The notes under the pieces: model-generated
What the model was told of the DNA's origin: nothing
What the model saw: the letters and a program-made list of their open reading frames with translations, nothing else
Databases searched by the model: none
Shown: positions 11,938-22,705 of the stretch, piece by piece
Numbering within the stretch: the first letter of the stretch is position 1
How the letters are laid out: every line of letters starts with the position of its first letter
Source of the DNA: Pelobates cultripes
Lineage: Eukaryota > Chordata > Amphibia > Anura > Pelobatidae
Assembly (NCBI GenBank): GCA_933207985.1
Contig: OW240912.1
Location: 81,453,542-81,517,541, forward strand
Direction of reading: 5' to 3'
Length of the DNA stretch: 64,000 bases
Position numbers and translations under genes: made by a program

Positions 11938-13195
11938 TGTACCAGCCTGGTGTCAAGCCAACCACTTATTCTGGTTATTTGTTTCATGACCTGTCAGTTC
12001 ATTTGGATTGATGCTCACTGATGCTTTCATTGCTTGAGGCTTTGACATTTCTGAACCCCATGTGAAATGTCGACATTAATGTAACTATGCTAAGCCACAT
12101 CCTTTAAGGGAAATTGTCACTTTCCATGACTTCTAATATTATGTTTACTTATCACTGTATTTAACAAATATGTATTGGTGAGGTGTAAAAAACCCAACAA
12201 AATTTAATGTAGAAATCCAACCTCCTTTATCCTGCAACTGGACACCTCCATCTTAGCGCCCTGACAGTCATTGTTTTATAATCTTTGTCCTTTGAGTCTG
12301 GCAGTCAGCACAGGGAAAGCATACAATGTTTCTATTTCTCTTCTCTGTTTGCCTTGGCTTTGTCTTATCTAAACTGAGTGATAACATCATCATTGTCCAA
12401 TTCTGAATACAAATTTAAAAGCAAATGGAGCATCTTTATTGGTATAGAGTAACAGTTCCCCTTTTACCTGCATTGGACGACAGTAGTCATCATGCATTCT
12501 TAACCTGCGCTACTGAGATTCGCCAATTCACCGAGACTCGTGTGTTCTGCATGCAATCTCCAAACATATCAAGATATTCACATACGCACAGATACCAAAC
12601 GTGCAAATAAACAATGCAGAAAGTATGCAGCTACCCAGCGTGGCTAGAACTGCATGTGGCAGGAATATGTTAATGAAATAAATGATAAATATTCATAAAT
12701 GCATTTATCTGCAGTTTGACTAACACAATACATAGGTTACAATTGGTTTTTATTGGGACTTTGTTATATTATACATTATCTCTTTAAGCAGGAAACATTT
12801 GAAGAGGCCAGGGAAGCAGGAAAAAATACCAGGATGTATATTCAGATACTGCAACGTAACTGGACCCTGGCATCATTGACAAGTTCAAAGTACCTGCTGA
12901 CGTAGGGAGCAGGTGTTACTGCTAAGGGAATGTAGTCAGCAACCAGAAGTATGGAAGTTTAGAGAAAAGGCTTTAAGGGCTTCTGGTACCACACCAACAA
13001 AAAAAGAATCAAAATAGCACCAGCATATATTCAGCCAAGTCCCACAAATGTAGCTTCATATAATGCTGAAATAAATGTTTTAGCATGGCTAGCCTCTGGC
13101 TTTTAGACATTCTGTATTAATTTAGGAGTAAAGCTCCCACCCCGCTCATCATTACATATTGTTTTTTTATAATATACAAAAGGGAAATGTACTAA

Positions 13196-13197
<2 letters not shown>
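11938..13197. other. no recognisable feature
   Basis: Mixed sequence with no frame, terminal repeat or array that I recognise. Confidence 0.5.
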
Positions 13198-13247
<50 letters not shown>

Positions 13248-13262
13248 TATATACACACACAC
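13198..13262. repeat. (TA)n-(CA)n microsatellite
   Basis: TA dinucleotides grade into ACACAC. The flanking sequence is very AT-rich. Confidence 0.95.
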
Positions 13263-14232
13263 TGTCAATTTATTGAAGTTTATAATTATACTTTTCTATG
13301 CATTGTTTAATGCATTATATCTATTATATGAAATTTAAAAAAAATATGAATATAAAATTATGAAAAATTTTTATATCAAAAACTTGTTCAAAATGTATTT
13401 TAGAAAATAAGTATGTGAGAGTGGTTACATTGACTTAGCTCTCACAATGCGTTTCAGTATTTTAAAAGGTACTTCAGACGATCACATAGAGTACTAACGG
13501 AGTATAAGCACACACAGAGTGATTTTATAACAGTGTTTACTTAGAGACAAATATAGACAAATACACACCATCTTACACTGGAATAGACACTTAGCTTAGG
13601 TTTGAAGTTCAGTTGCAACATGAAATAGACTTCTGTGCCTGCATTAGATTTCCACAAGCTGTTCACTTTTTTTTCACCAAAATAGAGCTTGTGTTCACCC
13701 CTTCCCCCAAAAAGCAGCAATCTCGCGCCTCTCTGTCCTGGTATGGAGTGTCCTCTCAATGTGTCTATTTGTACCATTTGTTCTTCTGTAAGTAAACAGT
13801 GTGTCTCAAACTGCAGCTTTTGGTCAATATGCACATTGTCCCAAGAAGAGGGCAAGTCATCTTCATTTACAGTGTGTTATCTCTGTAACTTATGGATTCC
13901 TATATGCATTACATGTATTAAATACTCTGCAAAGTTCTCTCTTGCTAAATAGATGATGAATTAATAATATGCAACATAAAATTCACTTCCTTGAGAGCAT
14001 ACCAAACGAGAACAAAGGCTAAAACAAATCAGCAAATTTTAGCCATTTCATTAATTCCAAAGGGAGAATTGGGCTTATTCCCGAAATCTTTGGACAGTAA
14101 GGGGTTGAAATGTGTAGTTTGGCACTTGACAGCGGTTGTGAACATAAGAATATAAACTCTTTCCAAAATGACAACACTTTCCTAACATTTTTAGTGCTGT
14201 TACACATCTCTTAATAAGCTGGTGCATTTTGG
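13263..14232. other. no recognisable feature
   Basis: No gene or mobile signature recognised. Confidence 0.5.
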
Positions 14233-14420
14233 CAGGGCCACATTAAGAGCCCAGTTGGACTGGTGCTGACAAATATGATGGGCCTAATTACAGAATCTTA
14301 TCAACAGAAAACACTAAAACAGTCATACCTCCCAAGCGTCTATCTGGTTGTATCTGGTGTAGGTGATACTGGAAGGAAACTCACAGGATAAAGCTATCAG
14401 AAAACACATACCCGTTGCTA
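14233..14420 (-). mobile_element. hAT-type element end (family of 33218-34963)
   Basis: Begins CAGGGCCACATTAAGAGCCC and continues AATTACAGAATCTTATC, then AAAACAGTCATACCTCC. This is the inverted counterpart of the right end of the hAT element at 33218-34963. It preserves the uninterrupted sequence into which the LTR at 34373 inserted. Only the one end is present. Confidence 0.75.
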
Positions 14421-14978
14421 ATCTCTCACTTTCATCTTTCAAGTAAATCCATACCCCCAAACAGCAGTGTCTGGTGAAGCAGAATTTCAATGGGTGTTGT
14501 GAACGGGTGGGCCACTGACGCTAATCATAAAACCAGAACAGCCCCAAAGGGGCAAAGATGCCCAAAAAGGAGGTAGGTCTGCCCAAACAACTGGAAGGCC
14601 AGTCTGGTGTGAATGCATGTTAGGCTTCTTGCCAACCATGCAAGCTGGTCAACTAAGGGCATACTATGCAGATAGCAGCCGAAGACTGGCATAAATACAT
14701 CTAATGATGCCCTTGCTCTGTGCTTTCTAAGGACTGTCTCCTAACACTCACTTCTCCACTACTCTCCTTACCTTCTTACTAGCAGGCAGAAGATCCTGGT
14801 ATATAGTCTGGGACAACAAAAAAAGGTGTATGTAGTGAGTGTAGAAGAAAGGGAACATGCCACAGTGTTAGAGAGACCAAAGCAGCAAGAACATTTGTAT
14901 TGTGCGCAAAGTCAGCTTTATCTTAACTAACTTAATTGTCAGCCAGTTCACACAAGTTTTGTTCCCCTGTTTCCATAC
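14421..14978. other. no recognisable feature
   Basis: No gene or mobile signature recognised. Confidence 0.5.
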
Positions 14979-15350
14979 TTAAAGGGACACGCCAGGCACC
15001 CAGACCACTTCTGCCCATTGGAGTGGTCTGGGTGCCAACTCCCACTACCCTTAACCCTGTAAGTGTAATTATTGCAGTTTTCATAAACTGCAATATTTAC
15101 ATTGCAGGGTTAAGTCCTCCTCTAGTGGCTGTCTACTAGACCAGTGTGTTATACGACGCTGGACATCCTCACGCTATGTGAGGACTTCCAGCGTTGCCGA
15201 AATCCCAATAGGAAAGCACTGAAAGCATTATTCAATGCTTTCATATGGGGAGGTCTAATGCGCGTGCTGGCCAGCATTCTGAGGGACGGCTGTGATGTCG
15301 GCGGCGGATCAATCCCTGGGGGGTACAGGGAAGGTAAGTACGGAACAGTG
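14979..15350. mobile_element. TTAA-ended MITE, variant with GCACCCAGACCAC
   Basis: Starts TTAAAGGGACACGCCAGGC and continues with a hairpin built on GCACCCAGACCACTT and AGTGGTCTGGGTGC. It shows the GGAAAGCACTGAAAG and ATGCGCGTG phrases that recur at 17571-18005, 40008-40305 and 44225-44360. The right end is not clear, and the element runs into the Ngaro-like copy. Confidence 0.6.
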
Positions 15351-15442
15351 CAATCTGCCGAGGAATTCTTTTTCTTGTTCCACGTCATCCAGTGAGTGCC
15401 CCCTGAGGAGGTTTCCAGCACCAGAGTGTTCCCCTGGTTGGA

Positions 15443-16136
15443 GTGAAGAGTGTGATCGTTCCTCTGTCCGATTCTGTGGGTCCTCAAGGAGCAGCCCCTG
15501 GACCTTCGCAGGTGGAGGGCTTGGTCGGTGAGTCTACCACTGCACATTCCCATGGCTTACTGTCCTCTTTGAAACATCTTATTGACTCCTGGGGAAAAGG
15601 GGTACTCATAAGTCAGATGCGGGGCAGGTCTGGATGCCGGAAGGAACAAGGCGCAAAGGTTGCCGGATCAGTGGTTCAGGGCTCAGTAGGGATGGTAGCT
15701 GAGGGTGACTGGGTGGCAGCACAGGTCGACGCTGTGAGTGAGCGGGAGGAGGTGGCGAGCGGCATTCCTGACGCGGTGTGGCAGAATGCTTAGGTCTCAT
15801 TTGCAGGCGTGCATTTTAAGCAGGACCTTAAGGAACGCATATGGAAGGGTGAGTTTGTGGAGATTTTTTTCTTATTACCTCTGGAGGAATATATTGACCT
15901 CAAGGAAGAGGACAAAAAGGATGCGAAGAAGTAGGAGGAGGAGAAGAAGAAAAGGTATCGCAAGATACCAAAGTGCTTTGGGTATTGGCTGCGGGCATTT
16001 TGTATACTCGCTAGCGTTATCAGCTAATGGTCCCCGGGGATTTGCTCTTATTTATTATGCGGTGAGGCCAAATGGACTTGCCGTTGTGGATGAAGCTCAT
16101 AATGTCTTTCAGCAGGTGGCCGGTGCAGGGGGCTAG
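15443..16136 (+). pseudogene. Ngaro-like Gag, copy 1
   Basis: A polar N-terminal region (15443-15793) ends at a TAG. The following frame reads LKERIWKGEFVEIFFLL, which aligns with ERILNGEYVDFFVL of the long copy, then a lysine- and glutamate-rich insert. IPKCFGYWLRAF at about 15970-16005 matches IPRTFGNWLQEF of the long copy. The later core block is in another frame and ends AVVDEAHNVFQQV near 16080-16120, at the site of a W-YD-FR block. Several stops and frameshifts separate these blocks, so no protein is made. Confidence 0.7.
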
Positions 16137-16144
16137 TCCCCTGA

Positions 16145-16290
16145 GTCGACTTCCCACAGGAAGGGTTTCTGCTGGCTCTTCAATGAGGGCCAGTGCAAAT
16201 GGTTGGTGACTTGCAAATACAATCACGAGTGCTCCGGCTGCGGGGGTGGGCACGGACTTCACCAGTGTTTTAAAAAGGGAAAAGGAAGGT
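16145..16290 (+). pseudogene. Gag zinc knuckle, copy 1
   Basis: The frame reads CWLFNEGQCKW, then CKYNHECSGCGGGHGLHQC. This is the cysteine/histidine-rich C-terminal module that also stands at 60479-60577 in the long copy, with all cysteines and both histidines in matching positions. It would bind nucleic acid in the Gag particle. Directly after it the sequence jumps into RT, so the normal Gag end, and any intron there, has been deleted. Confidence 0.8.
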
Positions 16291-16584
16291 CGGGCGGCAG
16301 TGCAGAAGTTCAGCTCCTTTCTGGAATGGGTGGTGAAGCGGGAATCCAGGAGTCAGGCGGTGGTGCACTACCTGGACAATTTCCTGGGTGTGGGCCCGGC
16401 GGATTCCCCAACTTGCCGCTACTTACTGAGGACAATTGAGTGGGTGGCTAGCACGTTTGGGGTGCCACTGGCAGCAGAAAAAACGGAGGGCCTGACCACG
16501 TGTATAAGTTTTCTCGGGCTTAAAAATGGACTCCGAGCCTTTTTCGTTGCTTTGCGGATCGGGGAGTCGGTCAGAGCTAACTAG
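16290..16584 (+). pseudogene. RT palm fragment fused to tyrosine-recombinase fragment
   Basis: The open frame from 16246 contains FSSFLEWVV, then HYLDNFLGVG (YLDN at 16369-16380), the RT catalytic block with its second aspartate replaced by asparagine. It runs on to CISFLGLKN. Then, without a frame change, it reads AFFVALRIGESVRAN, which is the first catalytic-arginine block of the recombinase (compare FFKAFHVGELVAPN in the long copy). The RNase H and recombinase N-terminus have therefore been deleted exactly in frame. The frame stops at 16584. Confidence 0.75.
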
Positions 16585-16689
16585 GTGAGTCGGGGGGGGG
16601 GATACTGCTCTCGGACGTTCGGGTGAAGGCCGCGTGGTTGGTGATCTATCTGGCCCGGTCTAAGACGCATGGCAAGTGAAAAGGTGTTT

Positions 16690-16990
16690 ATGTGGTGCTG
16701 CATGCCTTTCCAGGATCCCCCTTGTGCCCGGTGGCTAGTACCAGATACTTGCCTCGGCGTCCGACCAGTGGCGGCTCGTTCCTGTTCCTGCATGTATATG
16801 GTTCCTCACTTTCCCGTTTTCAGTTACTCAGGGTCCTTTGGTTGGGGATCCACAAGCTAGGACTGCAGCTGAGCCAGTTCGGGATGCACTCCTTTAGGAT
16901 AGGGGCCGCTACGGTTAGGTTTGGGGGACGAGCTTGTGAAGAAGATAGGTAGGTGGGAGTCGGTTCGGTTCCGGTCTTATGTTCGTCTTA
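16690..16990 (+). pseudogene. Tyrosine recombinase C-terminal part, copy 1
   Basis: The frame at 16692-16952 contains HSFRIGAAT, the His-x-x-Arg block of tyrosine recombinases, with both residues intact. After a one-base shift near 16930, IGRWESVRFRSYVR supplies the tryptophan block and the nucleophilic tyrosine (codon 16978-16980). Unlike the long copy, the arginines are kept here. The upstream part is broken by stops, so no active enzyme is expected. Confidence 0.75.
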
Positions 16991-17059
16991 ACAAACTGGT
17001 GTGTGGGTTCACTTGGGGGGTCAGCTGGGGGGTGTACCTAGCTGACATGTTTCTCTTGT

Positions 17060-17225
17060 TCCCTTAGGTCAAGTGGCTTGGATTGTGGGCCATTCCTTCA
17101 TATTCAGGGCCAAGAGGAGAGCTACAGCTTGTTTTTTCGGGGTCAGCAGCTGGCCTTTCCTGAGGACCGGATGAGGTTGCTCTGGTTTCTGCGGGGTGGC
17201 GGAGCTCAGGTCTGAGCTTGCGGCA
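17060..17225 (+). pseudogene. SGNH hydrolase start, copy 1
   Basis: After a pyrimidine-rich tract and TTAG (AG at 17066-17067) the frame reads VAWIVGHSFIFRAKRRA. GHS corresponds to block I of SGNH/GDSL-type hydrolases with the catalytic serine. The frame is lost after about 30 residues. The same start, WILGHSYSYWA, follows the recombinase in the long copy. Confidence 0.65.
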
Positions 17226-17290
17226 GGGTGGGGTAAGGAACATTAAGGGACAAATGGGACTTAGTTAATAAAGGAGTAAGGGCAGTTAGT

Positions 17291-17570
17291 ACTTAGATCA
17301 TATATATGATCTAAGTACTTTTTATGTACTTTATAAACTTGTATTTAACTTTTTTAAACTTTGTAAAACTTAAAACTTTTTTTTCAGGCACTAAGGGGCC
17401 CCGCGTTCACATTGCCCAGGAGGGCCAGATTGGACAGTGGGGGTCACCGGCGGGGGATACCCAGCAATTAGGTAAGTGGGGATTTAGTAAATGACGTACT
17501 AGGTAACTCCACGGTTGTTACTGACCATTTTTGGGTGGATGTACCTGGTATGTCATTGATCGGGAAGGGG
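17291..17570. other. no recognisable feature
   Basis: Contains a short perfect palindrome ACTTAGATCATATATATGATCTAAGT at 17292-17317 and a T-rich stretch. Possibly the 3' part of copy 1. Confidence 0.4.
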
Positions 17571-18005
17571 TTAAAGGGATACTGTAGTACTTACCCTTTT
17601 CCACCGCCGATGTCCCTCAGCACTGGGTCCACCCCCTCCTTTATTCCGCCATGAGTGGGGTCTAATGCGAATGCATGGCAAATGCCACGTGCACATTAGA
17701 CCTTCCCACAGGAAAGCATTGAATCAGTGCTTTACTATGAGAAAAATCAGACGCTGGAGGTCCTCATGCAGAGCGTGAGGACATCCTGCGTTAGATACCG
17801 GACCAAAGGTCTGTTTCAATTCAGGAAGCTCTCTAGCTCTGTCTGGTAGACAGCCCCTGAGGGCAGATGTAGAGCTGCAATGTAAAAATTGCAGTGTCTA
17901 TAGAACTGCAATGTTTTACATTACAGCACTAAGTGCAAAAGGGGCACAGTACCCTGACCACTTCAATGAGCTGAAGTGGTCTGGGTGCCTATACTGTCTC
18001 TTTAA
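17571..18005. mobile_element. TTAA-ended MITE, variant with GCACCCAGACCAC
   Basis: Left end TTAAAGGGATACTGTAGTAC, right end GGGTGCCTATACTGTCTCTTTAA, inverted relative to one another, both with TTAA. The interior shares the GGAAAGCATTG, ATGCGAATGC and GTAGACAGCC phrases with the copies at 14979 and 40008. Non-coding. Confidence 0.75.
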
Positions 18006-18273
18006 ATATATAAATTTGCATGTTAGCAATCATGCCCATTTGAAAATAATACTGGAAGCTCCAATGCTATATGTCCAATATGAGCAAATACATATTTGCA
18101 CACCTATTCTTAAAATGCTTGTCTTTAAAGTATGGGTTACAGGAGTGTACGCGATGATGTGAACATTGTCCTTAGAACCATGGTGTAACTCCTAACTACT
18201 TTGAACTGTAAGTAGTATTGCTTTGTGCTTGGGTGAGAATAATGGAAGTAAAAATACACTGAACAATACAGCT

Positions 18274-19545
18274 ACCATATGCAGGGCCGCCATCAGAAAT
18301 TTTGGGGCCCATGACAAAGCACAAGGTCTGGGCCCCTCCCCCCCTACACTCCCTCCCTCCCTCCTGGGCCCGCCCACGCCCTACCTAGTCAGCTCACAAT
18401 GATGCAGGACTGAATGTGGTGTGTATAGTGGAAGTGAATTAGAATGTGTGTAATGGATGTAGTGTTTGTGTGTATTAGATACTGTTTGTACAGTGAATGC
18501 AGAGTGTGTGTTTGTGTAGCGGATGCAGTGTGTATAGTGAACGCAGAGTGTGTTTGAGTAGTGGATGTAGTATGTGTACAGTGATGTAGTGTGTGTTTGT
18601 GTAGTGGATGTAGTGTTTGTATGTACTAGATGAAATGTGTTTAGTGGATGCAGTGTCTGTAGTGGATGTAGTGTGTGTATTAGACGCAGTTTCTGTGTAT
18701 AGTGAATGCAGAGTGTTTCAATTTGTGGTGGATGTAGTGTGTGTACTGTGAATACAGGATGTTTGTGTAGTGGATGCTGTGTGTACAGTTAATGCAGAGT
18801 GTATGTTAGTGTAGTGAATGCAGAGTGTGTGTCAGTATAGTGAATCCAGAGTGTGTGCATAGTTAATGAATGCAGAGTGTGTGTTAGTGTGTAATGAATG
18901 CAGAGTGTGTGTTAGTGCGTAGTGAATGCAGAGTGTGTCAGTGTAATGAATGTAGTGTGTGTGTTAGTGCAGTGAATGCAGAGTGTGTGTAAATTTGTAG
19001 TGAATGCAGAGTGTGTGTTAGTGTAGTGAATGCAGTGTTAATGTGTAGTGAATGCAGAGAGTGTGTTAGTGTGTAGCGGATGCAGAGTGTGTTAGTGTAG
19101 CGGATGCAGAGTGTGTGTTGTGTTAGTGTATGCAGAGTGTGTGTTGTGTTAGTGTATGCAGTGTGTGTGTGTGTGTTGTGTTAGGGTATGCAGTGTGTGT
19201 GTTTTGTTAGTGTATGCAGTGTGTGTGTTGTGTTAGTGTATGCAGTGTGTGTGTTGTTAGTGTACGCAGTGTGTGTGTTTTTTTAGTGTATGCAGTGTGT
19301 GTGTGTGTTGTGTTAGTGTATGCAGTGTGTGTGTCGTGTTAGTGTATGCAGTGTGTGTCGTGTTAGTGTATGCAGTGTGTGTGTTGTGTTAGTGTATGCA
19401 GTGTGTGTGTGTTAGTGTATGCAGTGTGTGTGTGTTGTGGGAAAGTGGGGCCCAGGACTGCCAGAGCAGTCCGGGCCCCCCAGGGCCGCCGGGCCCGTGA
19501 CAACAGTCACAGTTGTCACCCCCTGATGGCGGCCCTGACCATATG
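18274..19545. mobile_element. hAT-type non-autonomous element with perfect 8-bp target duplication
   Basis: The element is 18282-19537. Terminal repeats are CAGGGCCGCCATCAG on the left and its inverse CTGATGGCGGCCCTG on the right. ACCATATG is repeated exactly outside both ends (18274-18281, 19538-19545). GGGGCCC phrases lie just inside both ends. The interior is almost entirely a minisatellite. There is no transposase. The superfamily is inferred from the 8-bp duplication and CAGGG start. Confidence 0.9.
18415..19440. repeat. TG-rich minisatellite inside the hAT element
   Basis: Units built on GTGTGTTAGTGTAGTGAATG and later GTTGTGTTAGTGTATGCAGT. Unit type shifts along the array: longer units with TGAATGCAGA on the left and shorter, more uniform units with TGTATGCAGTG on the right. 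This suggests recent expansion at the right side. Confidence 0.9.
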
Positions 19546-21544
19546 TACCTCCTAACAGTGACATTTAAAACAGGTCTGGTATGAAAGGACCTGAAGTGAT
19601 GCTAGGCTGGACATAGCACCATTACAGGGCTACCAAAACAGCATTTTATGTACTTTGCTTATTCAGAGCCTTCATTTTAAATGCTTAGCCCCCATCCACC
19701 ATTGCCATATCATGTTGGCAAGAAGCCTTTTAAAATATGCATTAAAAGACAAATACACAATGGGGTTTATTGACTAAACGTTGATTTTTGCAATTAGATT
19801 TCCAATTCGCTACAACATGGCGTTTATAGATTCAATACATTGTGGCCTTCACACTTTCATTCCAAGAGATGAGAGACTGCATAACAAAATAAACAGTATA
19901 TGTATCTCTGTTGTAGTTTCCCATAGAGAATGTCAATGTCAAGAGTGTTAAAATCACAATACTGACAAGAGACAATATGCAGCACACATACACAGACACA
20001 GACAGAACGATATCTCCTGGATCACAGATACATTCAAGGACAAGCACTTAGATACAATCAGGGGAGTGACAGATGCAGGGATTAGGTTTGGTATGACAGT
20101 GAGGGAGCCATCATGCTAGTGACAGGTATATACTCATCATTTATTTGGTGTCAACATGTTCTTCAACGTGGTATAATGGGGTTACATACAGAGTCACAAA
20201 TGACTGGTTTAAGAGGCATCAAGAATCCTGCTTGTAATCTAGGAGAATTAGAGGACAGAAAGGGGTTATAATATTATGGAAAATGTGAAAGGTATGCTCA
20301 GTACAAGAATAAACAAAGGGATTTAATGTGGTTTTGCTATTAAAGAATATATATTCACCTTTGAGGCAGAAATGTTTCACTTGGGAGTTTTTATTTTTCT
20401 TTAAAGGGGAAGTAATAAATAACCTGCTGTGGATTATGTTGGTGTTTTATAAATATTAATAATAGTTTTCAAGAGGCCACATTCCTTTCCATCATGACTA
20501 TTCAGGAAGTCATCTGCCATACAGGGGATAAAAGTAATTGTCATGTTACATGATATTGTTTTATTATAATGTACTGTTTCTTTAATGTTCATCGTAAGTT
20601 TGTCTATTGTGCCACTCTGTAGTTTGCATTCTGCTCCAGGTACTCCCCTCCCCTTTTTCCTGTTCTAGTGTATTCTATGCTGTACATTCATATGTGACTT
20701 GTATCTCTCCTAACCTGTATGGAAGAATCGTTCTTTTACCTGTTGTAACTGCACATTCTACGGATCATACGACGAATAAACATCGCCAGATCTTCTTTCA
20801 TGTGAGTTGTAACTGAGTAAACCATCTGGGAAGGTGATTTGGTATGGATAATCTCATCAGGGCAATGAGCGCCATGTGCTCCTGAAAAACAAATTCATAG
20901 CCTTTGCAGCCGTTCCAGAATAGTAATGCATGTCTTCAGAAGAGCTCTCCCCAAAATATCTACACCAGTTTTCCAAACTTCTTTCAGTCAAAGGAATCCT
21001 CTCCAATGTCTGGATCTGGGAATTTTCATATAAACGGCAGACTGTTTAATAGTTACATTCCAAACTGCAGAGACAACCGATTGAAGGCTGATGGATGCAC
21101 AATGCCCAGGTCAATATTAACTCTTTGAACCCCATCGCAGTGGAATTGTTTGCTTAGATTCATTTCTCTTTTAAAAACCAAACCACAAACCAGGTTTACT
21201 CATCAAAGTAAGAATATTGGGAATTCGAAGTGAAGTCCTAGTGAATTTCACATTTAAATCCAAAGTAGCTGAACTGGAAGCATAATTGACTTGGAGAATT
21301 TTTCCAGTTTGGCTATTTTGGCCTTACTGTAAATGTGGATTTGAATTCCAGACAATTAACTCTTTAGTGAATATCCCTGTATATAATGTAAATGTGCCAA
21401 ATAGGCCTATGCAAATTAAAAACAATCAACCACTCACAAACAAAAAAAAGTACTTTGCTCTTTAACACTTAATCATAGGCGCATAATTGTAATACAAGTG
21501 TAAGAGGTCACTTGACCCCTCATATGGGGATTTGGCCAGGGTCC
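19546..21544. other. no recognisable feature
   Basis: Two kilobases without a frame or repeat end that I recognise on either strand. Confidence 0.5.
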
Positions 21545-21835
21545 TTAAAGGGATACTATAGGCATCATAACTGTTTTAGGAAAACTGAGTAATAAAAATG
21601 TGTATTCCTGACACTATAGGTCTAAATAGCTGTTTTGGCCCCTGACCCCTCCTCCCCCTTACCTCCAGTTAGACATGTGATTTTATTTACCTTTTTCCAG
21701 TGCCTGGCGGGTCCGGTTACAATGACTCAATGCATCTCTATGGGGAAAGTTCAGTGCCTCCGTGCTGAGTTTGGAGACTCTAAAACTCAGTGCTGCACAG
21801 TGTGGCTCCTGCAGGATCTAGAAGGCTATTAACAG
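21545..21835. mobile_element. TTAA-ended MITE, family M, partial
   Basis: Starts TTAAAGGGATACTATAGGC and contains GTGTATTCCTGACACTATAGG, the end type seen at the left of 55666-56195. The opposite end is missing. Confidence 0.65.
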
Positions 21836-21933
21836 CAGGAGATACAAAATTATAAATTAAAAACAATGTGCAATAAAGGAAGTTTCAACATTCTAGCTCT
21901 CTTTACATGACGTGTTTAGGAAGGCTGTTTAGG

Positions 21934-22007
21934 CAGGGCCGGATTAACATAGGGGCTGATGGAGCTGCAGCTCCAGGACCAGGCCCATGGAATAGGCCCA
22001 TTGATTT

Positions 22008-22054
<47 letters not shown>

Positions 22055-22705
22055 TTTTTACTTTTTTGTTTTTTTTTTGCACACTACTCTTAGGTTTGCC
22101 ACCTGACTGGTATTTTACTGGCAATACAAATGCATATTTTTTTTCAGTATAAACAGAGATTATTCTGCAATACCAGCACCAGCCAGTAGGGATCACTGTG
22201 CGTGGAGAGAGGCAGGGATAGGAAGTTACAGCATATCCCTCCCTGCCTCTCTCTACTCACTGATCTGGGGGGGGGGCAGCTACACAGCACAGAGAGTTCA
22301 GACAGCTGCTCCCAGCCTGCAGAGACAGCCTACAGCTCAGGTAAGTGAAGGATGAGGGGGAGGGGGAAGGCAGCAGGGAAACATGGGAACACTGAGACAC
22401 TAGGGGACAGTGGGAGACCTGGGGACACTGAAACACTAGGGGACACTGTGAGACATGGGGACACAGACACATTGGGACGTCTGTGAGACATACTGACATT
22501 GGGAGACATAGGGTCATTGGGAGACACACTGGGACACAGAGACACTAGGGATACAGTGTCCCATTGTCCACAAATGTCTGTGTCCCCTGTCTCCCAGTGT
22601 CCCTATGTCTCCCAGCCAGTGTTCCTAGTGTCTCAGTTTCCCCAACTGTTGGTGTCCCCATGTCTCCCAGTGTCCCCATGTCTATGTCCACAAGTAAATA
22701 CAAAG
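21934..22705. mobile_element. hAT-type element, truncated (family of 33218-34963)
   Basis: Begins CAGGGCCGGATTAACATAGG and continues through GATGGAGCTGCAGCTCCAGG, nearly identical to the start at 33218. It shares the A/T-rich tract, the ACTACTCTTAGGTTTGCCAC segment and the inverted minisatellite with that copy. The right terminal repeat is absent; the copy stops near 22705. Confidence 0.8.
22375..22690. repeat. Inverted minisatellite (GGGACACTG / CAGTGTCCC)
   Basis: On the left of about 22555 the units read GGGGACACTGNGAGACAT on plus. On the right they read the inverse, ATGTCTCCCAGTGTCCCC. The two arms can pair over most of their length. Confidence 0.85.

Larger units (their letters stand above)
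15395..17290 (+). mobile_element. Shrunken Ngaro-like (DIRS-order) retrotransposon, copy 1
   Basis: Fragments of Gag, a zinc knuckle, reverse transcriptase, tyrosine recombinase and an SGNH hydrolase follow one another in the order seen in the long copy at 59040-63540. Large parts are missing: the front of RT, all of RNase H and the front of the recombinase. The total is about 1.9 kb against about 4.5 kb. The SGNH part and the lack of a methyltransferase domain point to the Ngaro branch, not classical DIRS. Ends are approximate because I could not identify the split terminal repeats. Confidence 0.8.

Noticed and set aside
15900..15960. Basic arginine-rich stretch suggesting a nuclear localisation region
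   Set aside because: It is a purine-rich GAAGAGG tract in the wrong frame of a broken Gag; the Gag frame there is lysine/glutamate-rich.
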